64,000 nucleotides of DNA from Proteromonas lacertae (taxonomy: Eukaryota; Sar; Bigyra; Opalinata; Proteromonadidae): NCBI GenBank assembly GCA_002245135.1, contig NGBS01000012.1:62001-126000 (forward strand), in the 5' to 3' direction. The position numbers and the translations under genes were made by a program. The notes beneath the pieces are model-generated. The model was not told the DNA's origin and made no database searches. It saw nothing but the letters and a program-made list of their open reading frames with translations. This document shows positions 1 through 11,067 of the stretch, one piece after another. Each line of letters opens with the position of its first letter. The stretch's first letter is position 1.

Positions 1-246
1 GCGTATTAAGTGATGCAGATAAAAGGCGAAGATATGATGCTGGTCCAAGATATAAATGAATTAGATCATGATGATCCATTTGGTGGAGGTATGGGTGGAG
101 GTATTGATCCAAATGTGATATTCCAGATGTTTATGGGTGGAGGTATGGGTGGAATGGGAGGAATGGGTGGTGGCAGAAGAGGTGGAAGTAGAGGAGGTAT
201 GGGAGGTATGGGAGGTGGATTCCCATTTGACATTCATTTTGGTTAA
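1..246 (+). CDS. J-domain (DnaJ-type) co-chaperone, C-terminal end only, with a one-base frame break
   Basis: The window opens inside this gene. The frame starting at base 3 gives the end of a J domain (VLSDADKRRRYDAG), and the frame from base 46 continues with QDINELDHDD, a Gly/Met-rich stretch and IDPNVIFQMF, ending in FPFDIHFG at TAA 244-246. The RYDxGQD then DPNxIFxxFF pattern is typical of the C-terminal J domain of DNAJC7/p58IPK-type TPR co-chaperones that hand clients to Hsp70; the TPR part would lie upstream. The two frames meet at a CC pair (45-46): one C too many for continuous reading. A 22-nt intron starting GTCCAAG would also restore frame, but would delete the conserved GQD. Sequence error, frameshift, or tiny intron cannot be separated here. 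Confidence 0.75.
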
Positions 247-888
247 TTTTTTTTTATTTTTTTAATAATACATTATTTTCTGTTATAATGTGTTTTGATG
301 ATAAGCAATAACATTTTATGCAATTTTATTATGGGTATAACAGCAAGAACTTATAAAAAATCATGATTTTGAGAAATGTGCTTATATTAATAAAAAAACG
401 TTGATGAAATGCTAATTATATGTAATATTAAAATAAAATAATCTAATATCATTCAGTAAAAGTGTTTGAATAATAAATTGGACTGACAGCCATTACTGAT
501 GAGTTGTAAGCATAACTAGAGTGATAATTTTTAAAATATGATTAGAATATGCATTGTTAGATCAAGGAACTTAACTTCATTTAATAGATTTGTTTAGATT
601 AAGTCATTCTGCTCTACATTTCAAGTGGCATTTATTTATCAAAAAATATAGAAACATAATATGGTATTTTTAATTGTATCAAACTAGTGTGATTTTATCT
701 TGAATGTAGTTTAATGTAGTTAAAATACTTATATCAGCTTATTACATTAATCAAAACATTCAAAAAAGCTCGTATATGTTGAAATGAAATTTTTAATGAT
801 GTGTTTTTTGTTTAGTGATGATGAATTTCTTCAATATGATTGGATGATTAAAAATCTTAACTCGTCATTCAAATATCATTTTGAATCA
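247..888. other. Intergenic, 640 bp, no gene seen
   Basis: AT-rich sequence with stops in all frames and no recognisable RNA gene. It presumably holds the 3' end signals of the J-protein gene and the promoter of the adhesin gene. Confidence 0.5.
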
Positions 889-3800
889 ATGATGAGATTT
901 GTGGTGTTATGTGGTGTCTGTATGATTATTTTTATTATATTTCACTAGTGTTATGCGTGATACCTTCATTGTGTGTTGATTCTTTCGAATATGATGAAAG
1001 ACGTCCATTTTATACTGTGGGGAAGGCTATCACAGAGAATAAACCAAACCCTCCTAAAGAAGGATCATACACTGTTAAGCCTGATCTACCAGAAGGCTTA
1101 TCACTTGATCCAAGGAATGGATATATATCAGGAACTCCAAAAGTAGAAGTTTATAATCGATATATTGTTACTTTTAATGCAGGCAAAGGAGATGAAGCTG
1201 TCTGTACATTAGAAATTGTTTGTATTTATAACTTCTTTTTATTATCTGTCTAGGTTTGGCTGTTCCTTCTGTAAATTGTGGTGTATCAAAGCTTACAGCA
1301 GTATCCCTTATAAATACATTTATTACATGTACAGCCACTGGTGATCCTTCTGATAATGAATGGAAAATGACTCCAAAAGAAGTGAAAGGTATAACTCAAG
1401 ATGGTCCATATTTATGGTTCCATAATTTCAATCCTCAAACCAACATGAAAATTACTATTGAAGTTGAAAATGCAGCTGGAATTGGTAAATTCGAGATAGA
1501 AATTGTTAAAGTTGAAAATCCTGAATTAGGTTATGGTATTTACGTTTCATTCAATGACTTAGAAACAACAAAATGTGGTGATTATTATGATGGTATTGCA
1601 AATTATGACTTCTATGAAGGTGCAATGGATGATTTGTATGATTTAACTGATTTTCAACAATGGCAAGGTAAGATGGGTATTTATGTGTGGGGACAAATAA
1701 CAACATTTAATGGTACAATGGATGGATTTATTGATATAGCAAATAAAGGTGAATATACTTTCTATATGCAAACTGGTAATGAAATGAATGCTAGAGTATT
1801 TATTGATGATAAAGAAGTGTTATCTGATTGGGGCAAATGTAATCAATGGAATGAAACTCCATTAACAGCAAAAGTACAATTAGAAACTGGTTTACATAGA
1901 GTAGTAGTTGAATTTATGGGTGGTGAAGGATTAGATTTCCGATTTGTATTAGATTATTCAACTCCAGGTAGTGTAGAAAGAATGACAATTCCATTCAGAT
2001 ATTATAATTCTTATTTTGATCCAGTGACATTCTTAACTGCTGATTCATTAGAAGTAAGTTGGTTATATGATGCTTTCAGTTTAACTCCACTTCATGTTTC
2101 AAGAGGTGTTCCAACAAGTTGTTGGATTACTAATAATGCTCAATTACCTGAAGGATCAGAAGTAACAGTTGAAGGTATAAAAGGTCATCCACAATCTGTA
2201 ATGGATCAAACAGAATATAAAGTGAAATGTAAGAATCGAGATAGTGAAACAAATGAAATAACAATAAAACTTCGAGTAACCAAGAACACAATAGAAGGAG
2301 TTAGATCTTATTATTATAAACCATATAACTTTGATACAAGTTTATTTACTAAATATGGACCAAGTGTAAGATGGTAATGATCCTTTATATATTCAAAGAC
2401 AAGATGCACCATTTATTTCTGAATCTCAAGATGTACCTCATCCTGAAGGATTAAGTGAAGAATTTCTTGATGATTATGGTGTTTATTGGGAAGGCTATCT
2501 TCGTCCTTGGGCATCAGATTTAGGTCCACATAACTTCAGAATAACTGCTGATGGTGGTTATTGGATTTATTTTGATAATAAAGAAATGTTAGCCAAACCA
2601 GGAAGAAATAAGGTTGAAGATCCAGCTTATTTTGATTTTGAATTAACTGATGATAGTTTCTTTGTCCAAATCTATTATGTTTCACATAATGGACATGCTT
2701 TCTTTGATTTCGCATGGAAGAAATCAACTGAAACTGAAGATTCTTACAGCTCTTTCCTTCCATTCAGTTATGTTCCAGTAAATGATTATTTTGTAATGAC
2801 TCAAAGTACAGCAACTTATCTGAAAGGTCAAGAGGTTGAAAATTATGTTCTTCCAGTTGAATATTTTGATTGTAAAGAAATAACTGTTGATCCTCCATTA
2901 CCAGATGGTTTAGAAGCTCATTGTACAATGTTTGAACAGCCAGCTGTTATAGAGGGAACTCCAACAACTGATAGACTAATTGAATTAACAGAACATACAG
3001 TAACAATAACAAGTAGAAAAGATAAATCTGTTTCCACTACTATTTATATTGCTGTAAAACGTATATAATTATTATTTTATTAATACAATTTGAATAGCTG
3101 TTCAATCACCAGATGGTTTTTATATATTAGATGTTCAAACTGGAAAGAAATATACTGATTCAGTATCCTTAGTTGTAGGTGAGTTCTATGATCTTCAATT
3201 CCATGTAGAAACTGGATATGTAATTGCATTTGGTGCAGAGAATATTCCTGTAGGATTTTCATTTAATTGGGAAAGTTCAACCCTTTCAGGAAGTCCTAGA
3301 GAAAAATTAGATACAAAAGTGAAAGTAATAGCCATTGTTAGACCTTCAGATGGTGATAGTAAAGAGTTTTCATTTACAATAAAAGCTGATGGTGGATGTG
3401 AAAGTGGAAATAGACATGTTTTCCATTTCAGTAATGATTTCGCAGAAAATGGAGTATATTTAATGCTTACTGTAACTGCATCAAATGGTACAAGTGTTAT
3501 AAATGTATATGAAAGAGAAACAGTTAGTTTACCTCGAACTTATAGTATGTGTCTTCCAGTAGATACTTACACAATACGAACAGGTGGAATGTTTGACTAT
3601 TATTTTACTGTTTATAATAATGGTGTTAGAGTTTATAGATATTATGCAGATTTCCCTTCTACATCGTCACATACTTTTACACTCAATACAGATCCTGTTT
3701 TACCTAAATTCAAGTATATTACAAACAATGCCACTTATTATCAATGGAATCAAGTATTATTAGTTCCAAGAGCTGAAACATTTATTGATTATTTCACCAT

Positions 3801-6800
3801 TACACCTTCAAAACTACCAAGAGGCTTTGTCTTTAACAATATGACAGGAAGATTATATGGAACAGCAACAAGAGTAACAAATGCTACAAATTATAAGATT
3901 ACAGCTTATAATGATAAAGGTCAAGCTTCATTCGATATATTAATACAAGTACTTCCAGACACTCAAGAAGAAGATTGTGAAAATGCTGGAAAGTTTTTAG
4001 TTGGTTTAACATTATATGTAGGAACATACTATGAAAGACCAGGATATCAATTAATAAATTCAAAAGATGAAGTTGTATTTGATAGAATTCAAGGAACATA
4101 TTTTGCTGATTCAGTTTATAGAATTAAAATGTGTATAACAAAAGGATGGTACACATTGAGATTAGTTGATTACAGTGGTTATGGCTGGGGAAATTCAAAC
4201 ATAACAATATCAGCAGGTAATTCAATCATTGGTAGATACACTATATTATATAATGAAAATGAAGTTAATGTTACAACTGATTGTATATATATTATTATTA
4301 TTTATTAAATAGTTACGTATATTATTGATACTCATACTCAATGGCAATATAGTCAACAGTATGTACCAAATTGGGAATTAAAGAATGAATCAGTTTCATG
4401 GCCATCATCAACAATTAATACCCTTCCAAAACCACCATCTACTCCAACATATTATTTAAGATATCCATTATTATTCCCAAATTATAATAAATATTCAGGT
4501 TATTTCATTAGAATTAAACATAGATCAGGTGTAATTGTTAGAGTAAATGGAAGACAAATATTCAGAGATAATCTACCACCTGGAGATATAGGTCCAAATA
4601 CTCCAGGAGATACTGCTTATGAAAGAGCGAGAGAAGAGAATTTCATATTGCCAATCGATGATTTAAATGATACAGCAATAATAACTTATGAAATTCATAA
4701 AAGTCCAAATGATGATAATTTCCCAAATGAAGATAAATTCTTTATATTCCCATTAGATGGAGATAATGATGAAGATTGTATATTAGTAGCATTTTATGGA
4801 GGAAGAGTGACAGATTCATCCAGTAAAAGTTTTGGTAAAGATGGTAAAAATTTAGTTGATGCTGCATTTGATTTATCAGAAGGTTCAGATTGGAGAGATT
4901 ATTATGGAACAGTAGATGGTTATTCATATGCAGATTATTCATTTGGTGAAAACAGTCACTATGCATTTAATCAACTCACAATAATAGCTGGTACTGGTTT
5001 GGATAATCATTATCCAATGAAAGTATCATTAAATGGTATAACAGATACAGGAAAAGTTGAATTAGGAACATTAGATCCAGTTGAGTATTTCACAATGAAG
5101 AAAAATGCACCAGGTAGAGCTACACACAATGTTAATCCATATACATTATATAAAAGTGTAAGAATAGATATTCCACTTTCAAATCAATATGATTATAATG
5201 ACAGAGGAATGTCAGTAAAAGAAATTGGTTATCATTTATGTCGTATTAAGAAATGTCCAGCAAATCCAGCTCTAAATTTACCAGAAGGAATATCCAATAC
5301 ATTCATTACACGTAATTGTAGTAAAGAAAGTGATCCTGGTGAAAAACTCTTTTATTGTTCTAACTTTGCTCTTTGGATGGAAGTAAAATCAACCTGTGGA
5401 GATAAACCAGAATTCATTACTACAACAACAACTGTAACATTAGAAGCAGGTCATGCATATGAATATGAGGCAATATTTGAAGTAACTGGAAAGCCAGATT
5501 CTTATAATTTTTCATGTCCAAGTTGTCCATCAGGTGAATTTATTCAAGGATTAACATTTGATAAGGCAATTGGTTTAATATCTGGAACTCCATATATAGG
5601 AGCTACTCATGTAATTACATTTACAGCAATGAATGCATATGGTACAGCCACCATAACAATGACAATAATAATTACACCAACAAATAAAATGATAATCTAT
5701 AAGTATAACCCCTCAGTTCAACTCACACTAAACGCTGATATACCTGAAAATAAAACACAATTATTCTGGGTACAAAGTGGTACAACTGTTACATACAGTG
5801 TAGATGAACTTCCAATTGGTATAACATTAGATTCTTCAACTGGTTTTATATCAGGTAAACCTAATGTTCCAGGTGATCATCTTAGTTTATTTACAATTAA
5901 GAATGCTGCTGGTGAAAGAGAAACTAGATATGTTCGAATTTATGTTGAAACAACTTCAGAGCCAGTTATAACTCATTCTGTAGATAAAATTGATTTGATC
6001 TATATGACTAACTATGATGATCAATATCCAATTGTATGTTCTGCTTCTTCAACTTTAACTTACAGTGTTGATAAAAACTTACCAGCCACTTTAACATATG
6101 ATCCAGCAACAGGTGCAATGAAAGGAAAAGTTACAGCTCCAGTTCAATCAGCTGTGAATTACAAATTCTCATGTTCAGCTGATGGTAAATCAGTCTCAAA
6201 AGATATTCCAATTTCAATTGTTCAAGCAGATGATGTTCCAATTATTATTAGTCAAAATGAAACTGTTACATTAACAGCAGGTCAAGAATTATTCAATGAA
6301 CAATTCTTTGTAGTGAGTGGAAATAACTTAGTTTATTCAATCACTCCAACATTACCTCAAGTAATAACAATGGATGCTAAAACAGGATTATTCAATGGTT
6401 ATGGCAAAGGTGAAAATAATAATACTTATAGAATTAATGTATCTAATGGAAAAGCATCAGTCGAATTGAGAATGTTAATCAATGTAACAAAGAGTGATAA
6501 GCCAGTAATTCCTGATTCAACAGTAAAGAAAGATATAGAAGTAGCAACAGGAGCATTAGTGTCAGTTCAATTATTTGATTCAGTTGGTGAAGGTTTATCA
6601 GTTTCAGTAAATCCACCATTACCAGAAGGTTTCTCAATATCTTCAACTGGTTATTTGCAAGGACTTTCAGTGGTTGATGTTGCAAAACAGGATTATGTTA
6701 TTACAGTAACTGATAAATATGGAAAATCAGCGAGTGTAACAATCAAATTAGAATTCAAAGCAAAGAAATGTCCAGCTAATGGTGGTTTCCCAGAAACTCT

Positions 6801-7089
6801 AGTAGGAGATCAAGCAGTAATAAAATGTGGAGGAGGTAAATCTGGTTATATGATTAGAAAATGTATTTATGCTGATGGAAATGCAATTTGGCAATCTCCA
6901 ATTGATGATTGTTCAGCAAGTATAGTTGGTCCATTAATTGGAATAATAATTGCTTGTATTATTGGAGGAGGAGTGATATTCTTGGGAGGTTATTGTATTT
7001 ATGTCAGAGTAGGAGGAGGTAAGAAACATGTTAGAAAAACAGCTGAACAAATGGTGGATGCTTCAAAAGATGCTGGTGTGAGAATATAA
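889..7089 (+). CDS. Giant type I surface protein with PA14 and Ig/cadherin-like repeats
   Basis: I read the start at ATG 889 with a first intron at 920-948 (29 nt); this gives a clean signal peptide (MMRFVVLCGVLLCVIPSLC). Further introns: 1222-1253, 3061-3097, 4283-4312. Total about 2,000 residues. Many repeats have the putative-Ig (He_PIG) signature, LPxGLxxDxxxGxIxGTP followed by an NAxG strand. PA14-like modules follow YYDGIANYDFYEG near 1590 and again near 2450-2650. A Cys-rich segment near 6770-6915 (KCPANGGFP...RKC...WQSPIDDC) resembles a hormone-receptor/GPS-flanking motif. One membrane helix (IVGPLIGIIIACIIGGGVIF) is followed by a short basic tail. Likely a cell-surface adhesin or carbohydrate-binding receptor. 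The frame changes near 2364-2403: either a 40-nt GT-AG intron or a one-base insertion. Confidence 0.8.
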
Positions 7090-7156
7090 CCGTAATTCAT
7101 GACATTTCATTATTATTATTATTATATCATACTCATATTCTTACTATTATCTTTTT

Positions 7157-8533
7157 TTTTCATTAAAATGAATTAAATAACAAAATAAAATAAAAAATAG
7201 TATAATTCATTTAATTATTATTACACCAATTATAAGCAGCTTTATAAATATTTTCATACTTTTTATTATCTTTCAATAAATCTAAGAAATTTGCTTTAAA
7301 TTTACTTTTACTCAAATTTATATCATCCACAAAATCACTATCTTTAAAACATTCAAATAATCTCTTATATAATAATGGAAAGTATATGTGTTTAGTTATT
7401 TTCATACTCAATAATAATCTTCTCATAAATAAAGTTTCTAAATTACCTTTAAACCAAATCTTGAATCTTGTCAAACCATCTCTTGTTTCTCCAATTATTG
7501 GTTCATCATTATTAGATTTTAATATTTCATAACCATAGAAATTCAATAATATATTCACAATTACATGATATACACGATATATTTCTTTATTAGAGATAAA
7601 TCCTAAACATTTATAATAAAACAATATTAAATCATACTTTTTATTTCTTCATCATTATGAAAATAAGGTATTCTTCCTTCATCCATATCTAGATTCACTG
7701 GAATAAACCATTTTCTATCTTCTATACTAGTAATCCAACTATAATCACTAACTTTTATTGAATTTATTATATTTATATTTGATGGTTTACTACATACTTC
7801 ACCTTTAAATACATTTTCAACTGAATAAATATCACTCACATTATTTAGAATTATTACACTCTCTTCACTTGAACTATTATTCCTCTCATCATCATCATTA
7901 TCATCATCATTATCATGTTGTAAATATAAATCTAAATTAATTGGAATATCACCTCCTTCTTCACTATTTATTTCATTATTCAAATATTCTCTCAAATATT
8001 TGGAATTTAATATATCATCAGTACTACATCTTTTATCTGCATTAACTTCTAATAAATGACTTATTATATCTCTCAATTCATCACTGTAGTATGAACTTAT
8101 CTTTTTATAATTCAATTTCAAATCTTTATTAACTACTACTTTGGAATATTCACTAAATTCAATTGGTGGAGTTATTAAATTACACATTTCAAGTAATAAA
8201 CATCCTACACTCCATAAATCAACTTTATAATCATAATCAGGATTTAACATCTCAGGAGCTGAATAACATATATATTGATTACTTCTTACTATAGTTGAAG
8301 TAGTTGAATTATTCAAAGTCATTGATGTTTGTAAATCACTACTATCTATTTCACGTGCCATTCCTAAATCACCTAATACAAACTCTCCTCCCAATGATAT
8401 CATCACTGTTTTGGGATTAATCTCTCGATGAATTATATATTTGTTATCCTTTCCTCTTGGAGTGTGTAAATAGTGTAATCCTTGTATTAAATTCGATAAA
8501 CATCTCTTTATTGTCTATTAAATTACATAAATA
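7157..8533 (-). repeat. Arm A of a 1,377-bp near-perfect inverted repeat
   Basis: This segment is the reverse complement of 17986-19362 and has exactly the same length. The match covers exons, both downstream introns, the stop codon and about 50 bp of 3' flank of the pseudokinase gene. Reading it by eye I found three substitutions, clustered at the codons giving SMTLN here and SIALD in the partner. Outside the limits similarity falls abruptly: the first exons are homologous but clearly diverged. Confidence 0.9.
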
Positions 8534-8877
8534 CCTATACATGCTCTTGAAAATGGCGATGAGCATCTCTTGTTTGTTTGATGTAATCTTCTAATGTTGA
8601 TTCGTGAAAATATTCCAATGTAATTTCCAATTTATCATCATGTTCTTTAAAATCTAAATAATGAACTAAATAACGATTATTAGTGTCTTTCAATATCTCA
8701 AGCTATAAATTATAAATTATAAATGATTTTTACTTCTCTTTTCATTCTTATTTTTTGTTTTTCTCCCATGTTCTTAAGATTATACTCTTTCCTCATAACC
8801 TCATCTCCGTTATCGTTAATTCTAAAGACATGAACATTTTCATCAGACTGATATAGTTCTTCTATTATTCTACTCAT
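7211..8877 (-). CDS. Pseudokinase with unknown C-terminal helical region, copy A
   Basis: Four exons: 8877-8734, 8702-8541, 8514-7638, 7602-7211 (introns of 31, 26 and 35 nt), about 524 residues. The kinase fold is clear: a beta-3 lysine (VMRKEY), alpha-C glutamate (KRELEIL), LVHYLDF, IQGLHYLH, APE (SAPEM) and DLWSVGCLLLEM. The catalytic loop reads HREINPKT where HRDLKPEN is expected, so the catalytic Asp is Glu, the Lys is Asn and the metal-binding Asn is Thr; DFG is DLG, and the glycine loop is absent. Catalysis is therefore doubtful. The C-terminus has an acidic linker (DNDDDNDDDERN) and a ~130-residue helical region I do not recognise. Its start lies 122 bp from that of the divergent kinase-LRR gene. 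The 3' two thirds are nearly identical to copy A'. Confidence 0.85.
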
Positions 8878-8999
8878 TAGAACTACTGTAAAAAGCAAAT
8901 TAAAAAAAATGTTTAGATCTTCAAGCCAAGAAAGCTTGAAAGATAAATTTTATAAAACCCTTTTTCTGTCGTTATGTATGTTATAAATAATTAAATACA
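8878..8999. promoter_or_regulatory. Bidirectional promoter between pseudokinase A and kinase-LRR B
   Basis: Only 122 bp separate the two start codons. Bases 8920-8940 form a perfect 7-bp inverted repeat, TTCAAGC-N7-GCTTGAA, followed by ATAAATTTTATAAAACCC and GTCGTTATG (8968-8976). The same series, palindrome then A/T tract then CCCTTTTT then GTCGTTAT, occurs upstream of the paralogue B' (about 21231-21291, opposite strand), so it has been kept while surrounding sequence changed. I infer a transcription-factor site plus core promoter. Confidence 0.55.
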
Positions 9000-10778
9000 A
9001 TGACGTCATTTTCTTTATGGTTAAAAAATCACAAATGTGAAGTATACTTGTTATTATTCTCTATTATATTGTTTTAGTTGTCAACTCATAAAAGTGGTTG
9101 TGAAATTTGTAAAATACGATATAATGATCATGGTTGTAGTTATTTATTGAAGGTCTTAGATGTGAGTGAATTAGATCCTAAAGTAGTGTTGTACGTAGTA
9201 TCTCTAATGAATAACATAAATATTCAGAATTTGTATGGTTTAATGAAATATCAGATAATTGAAATTAATGAAAATGTATTTTATCGAATGATGAGAGAGT
9301 ATAAAGTTCATTTAGATGAAATAAATCCTTTAAAATATTTCAAAGAAAGTGGTGTATTTGGAATATTAAATGAAATCATACAAGCTTTACAAAGCTTGTA
9401 TAAGAATAGAACAATTCACAGTGATTTAAAACCTTCCAATATCTTTCTAAATGATAAAAATGAAGTAGTTCTGAGTGATTATTGTAATAGCTTATTATAC
9501 AAAGGAAAAGAAAATAAGAGAATCACAGGAAAGATGGAAGATTTGTGTTTTGTTTGTATTGATGAATTGGTAGGAAAAGAGTTGGATATATGGAGTGATA
9601 TATGGAATTTTGGTTTAATATTCTATTATATAATAAGTGGAAAATATCCATTTGTTGGTTTAAACATGCTGGAAACAATGAAGAATATAGAAAATATAAA
9701 TTTTGTTCAATTGAACTGTAAATATAATAACGAATTTAACACATTGTTAAAAAGAATACTTGTTAAAGAAAAGAGAAATCGTTCAACATTTGCTAGAATA
9801 ATATATGAATTGAATAGTATATTTAACCAAATAGAATTAGGTGAAGGTAAAGTTACAGTTATTTCATATGAAGTAGATGAGATGAAAATCTATGAAGAGC
9901 TTTGTATATTCAACAAGAATCATATTTTCTATAGCAAAAATAAATAAGAAAAATTCGCTTGACAATTATGTTTGTAATAATTATTTTTGTTTAGATTATG
10001 GTGGATGTATAATATTATTATTATTATATGGTAATACATATTTTAGATAATATGAGAGATGGAGGAATTAAGTATTTATGTAAAGAACTTGATATATTTT
10101 ACTTCAATGTAAATGAAATTAATATGATGTGTATAATTATAATATAATATTAATATATTAATTGTATAGTTAATAGTATCACTTCTGCTGGGTTATATAT
10201 CTTTTCACAATCATTAAAATGTTTTGCAATGACAGAAAAATTATGGTTAAGTAATAATCCAATTGGTGGAAGTAATACAAGATTTTTTGCAAATAATTTA
10301 CATTTCCTTCCAAGATTAAAGAAATTAGGATTAACAAGTAATTATTATTTATATATAATTCTTATTGAATAGAATGTGAATTAGATGATGATGATATTAA
10401 ATATATATCAGCTCATTTTAAAGATATTTCTAATTTAGAAGCATTATGGGTTGATAGTATAATAATAATTGTTATACTTATTTATAATTTTTAATAGATA
10501 ATAAAATAGGTGATATTGGAGTCAAATGTTTGTGTGGCTATATTGGTGCTATTCCAAAATTAAAAGAGTTGTATTTGAATGAGAATAGAATAAGTGATAT
10601 TGGTGGAGAAATACTTATCGATAAACTTAATAAATGTAAAGAATTGGAAGTATTATGGATAGAATATAACCATATTTTAAACTATGATGATATTAAAAGA
10701 AAAATAAAAGAGAAACATCCCAGTTACAGTCTTTTTAAGAAATACTTTCATCCAAATGAGATTTTGAAAGTATTTTAA
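9000..10778 (+). CDS. Protein kinase-like/leucine-rich-repeat fusion, copy B
   Basis: Seven exons: 9000-9041, 9078-9903, 9935-10006, 10047-10130, 10170-10337, 10373-10456, 10498-10778; 518 residues. The apparent stop at 9945-9947 is avoided by a 31-nt intron (9904-9934). The first exon is supported by copy B', which has an aligned MxSxxxWLxxHK start. Residues ~30-290 are a shortened kinase: no glycine loop, a possible beta-3 Lys (LLKVLD), HSDLKPSNIF in the catalytic loop (HRD Arg is Ser; Asp, Lys and Asn kept), SDYCN in place of DFG, DIWSDIWNFGLIFYYIISGKYPF. Residues ~310-518 are ribonuclease-inhibitor-type LRRs (LxxLWLSNNPIGGSN; LKELYLNENRISDIGGE). Activity is uncertain; a signalling or sensor role is inference. 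Confidence 0.8.
9405..9660 (+). repeat. 256-bp conversion-like tract shared with B'
   Basis: About 97% identical (I count roughly seven differences) to the reverse complement of 20545-20800, from the catalytic loop to the end of the kinase C-lobe core. Flanking parts of the two genes are only loosely similar, so the edges are sharp. This looks like gene conversion limited to the catalytic segment. Confidence 0.8.
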
Positions 10779-10912
10779 ATGTAAAAACAAATTATTTTAC
10801 TATCAATATGTTATATAAGGTAAGCTTTTATTCATTTTCAATCTCATTAATACAAAAAAGAGAATTATTTAATATTACCGTTCATATACCATTATTCTAG
10901 AAAAATTAGAAA

Positions 10913-10983
10913 GGGGTAATGGCGCAACGGTAGCGCGTTGGATTCCAGATCCAAAGGTTGGGAGTTCAAATCTCTCTTACCTC
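10913..10983 (+). tRNA. tRNA-Trp (anticodon CCA)
   Basis: A full cloverleaf can be drawn: acceptor GGGGTAA (10913-10919) with TTACCTC (10977-10983, one G-T pair), D stem GCGC/GCGC around AACGGTA, anticodon stem TTGGA/TCCAA around TTCCAGA with CCA at 10945-10947, a five-base variable loop, and T stem GGGAG/CTCTC around TTCAAAT. No intron. A T-run just downstream (10985-10990) can serve as the RNA polymerase III terminator. Confidence 0.95.
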
Positions 10984-11067
10984 ATTTTTTTCTTTTCATA
11001 TTTTATTATTCCCTAAAACACAAATTAATAGGTATGATTTCTATAATAAATTCACTTTCTTTGATTT

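Noticed and set aside
9904..9947. Stop codon at 9945-9947 as the end of a stand-alone kinase gene
   Set aside because: A 31-nt GT-AG intron (9904-9934) removes the context and restores frame into the LRR exons, as in paralogue B'.
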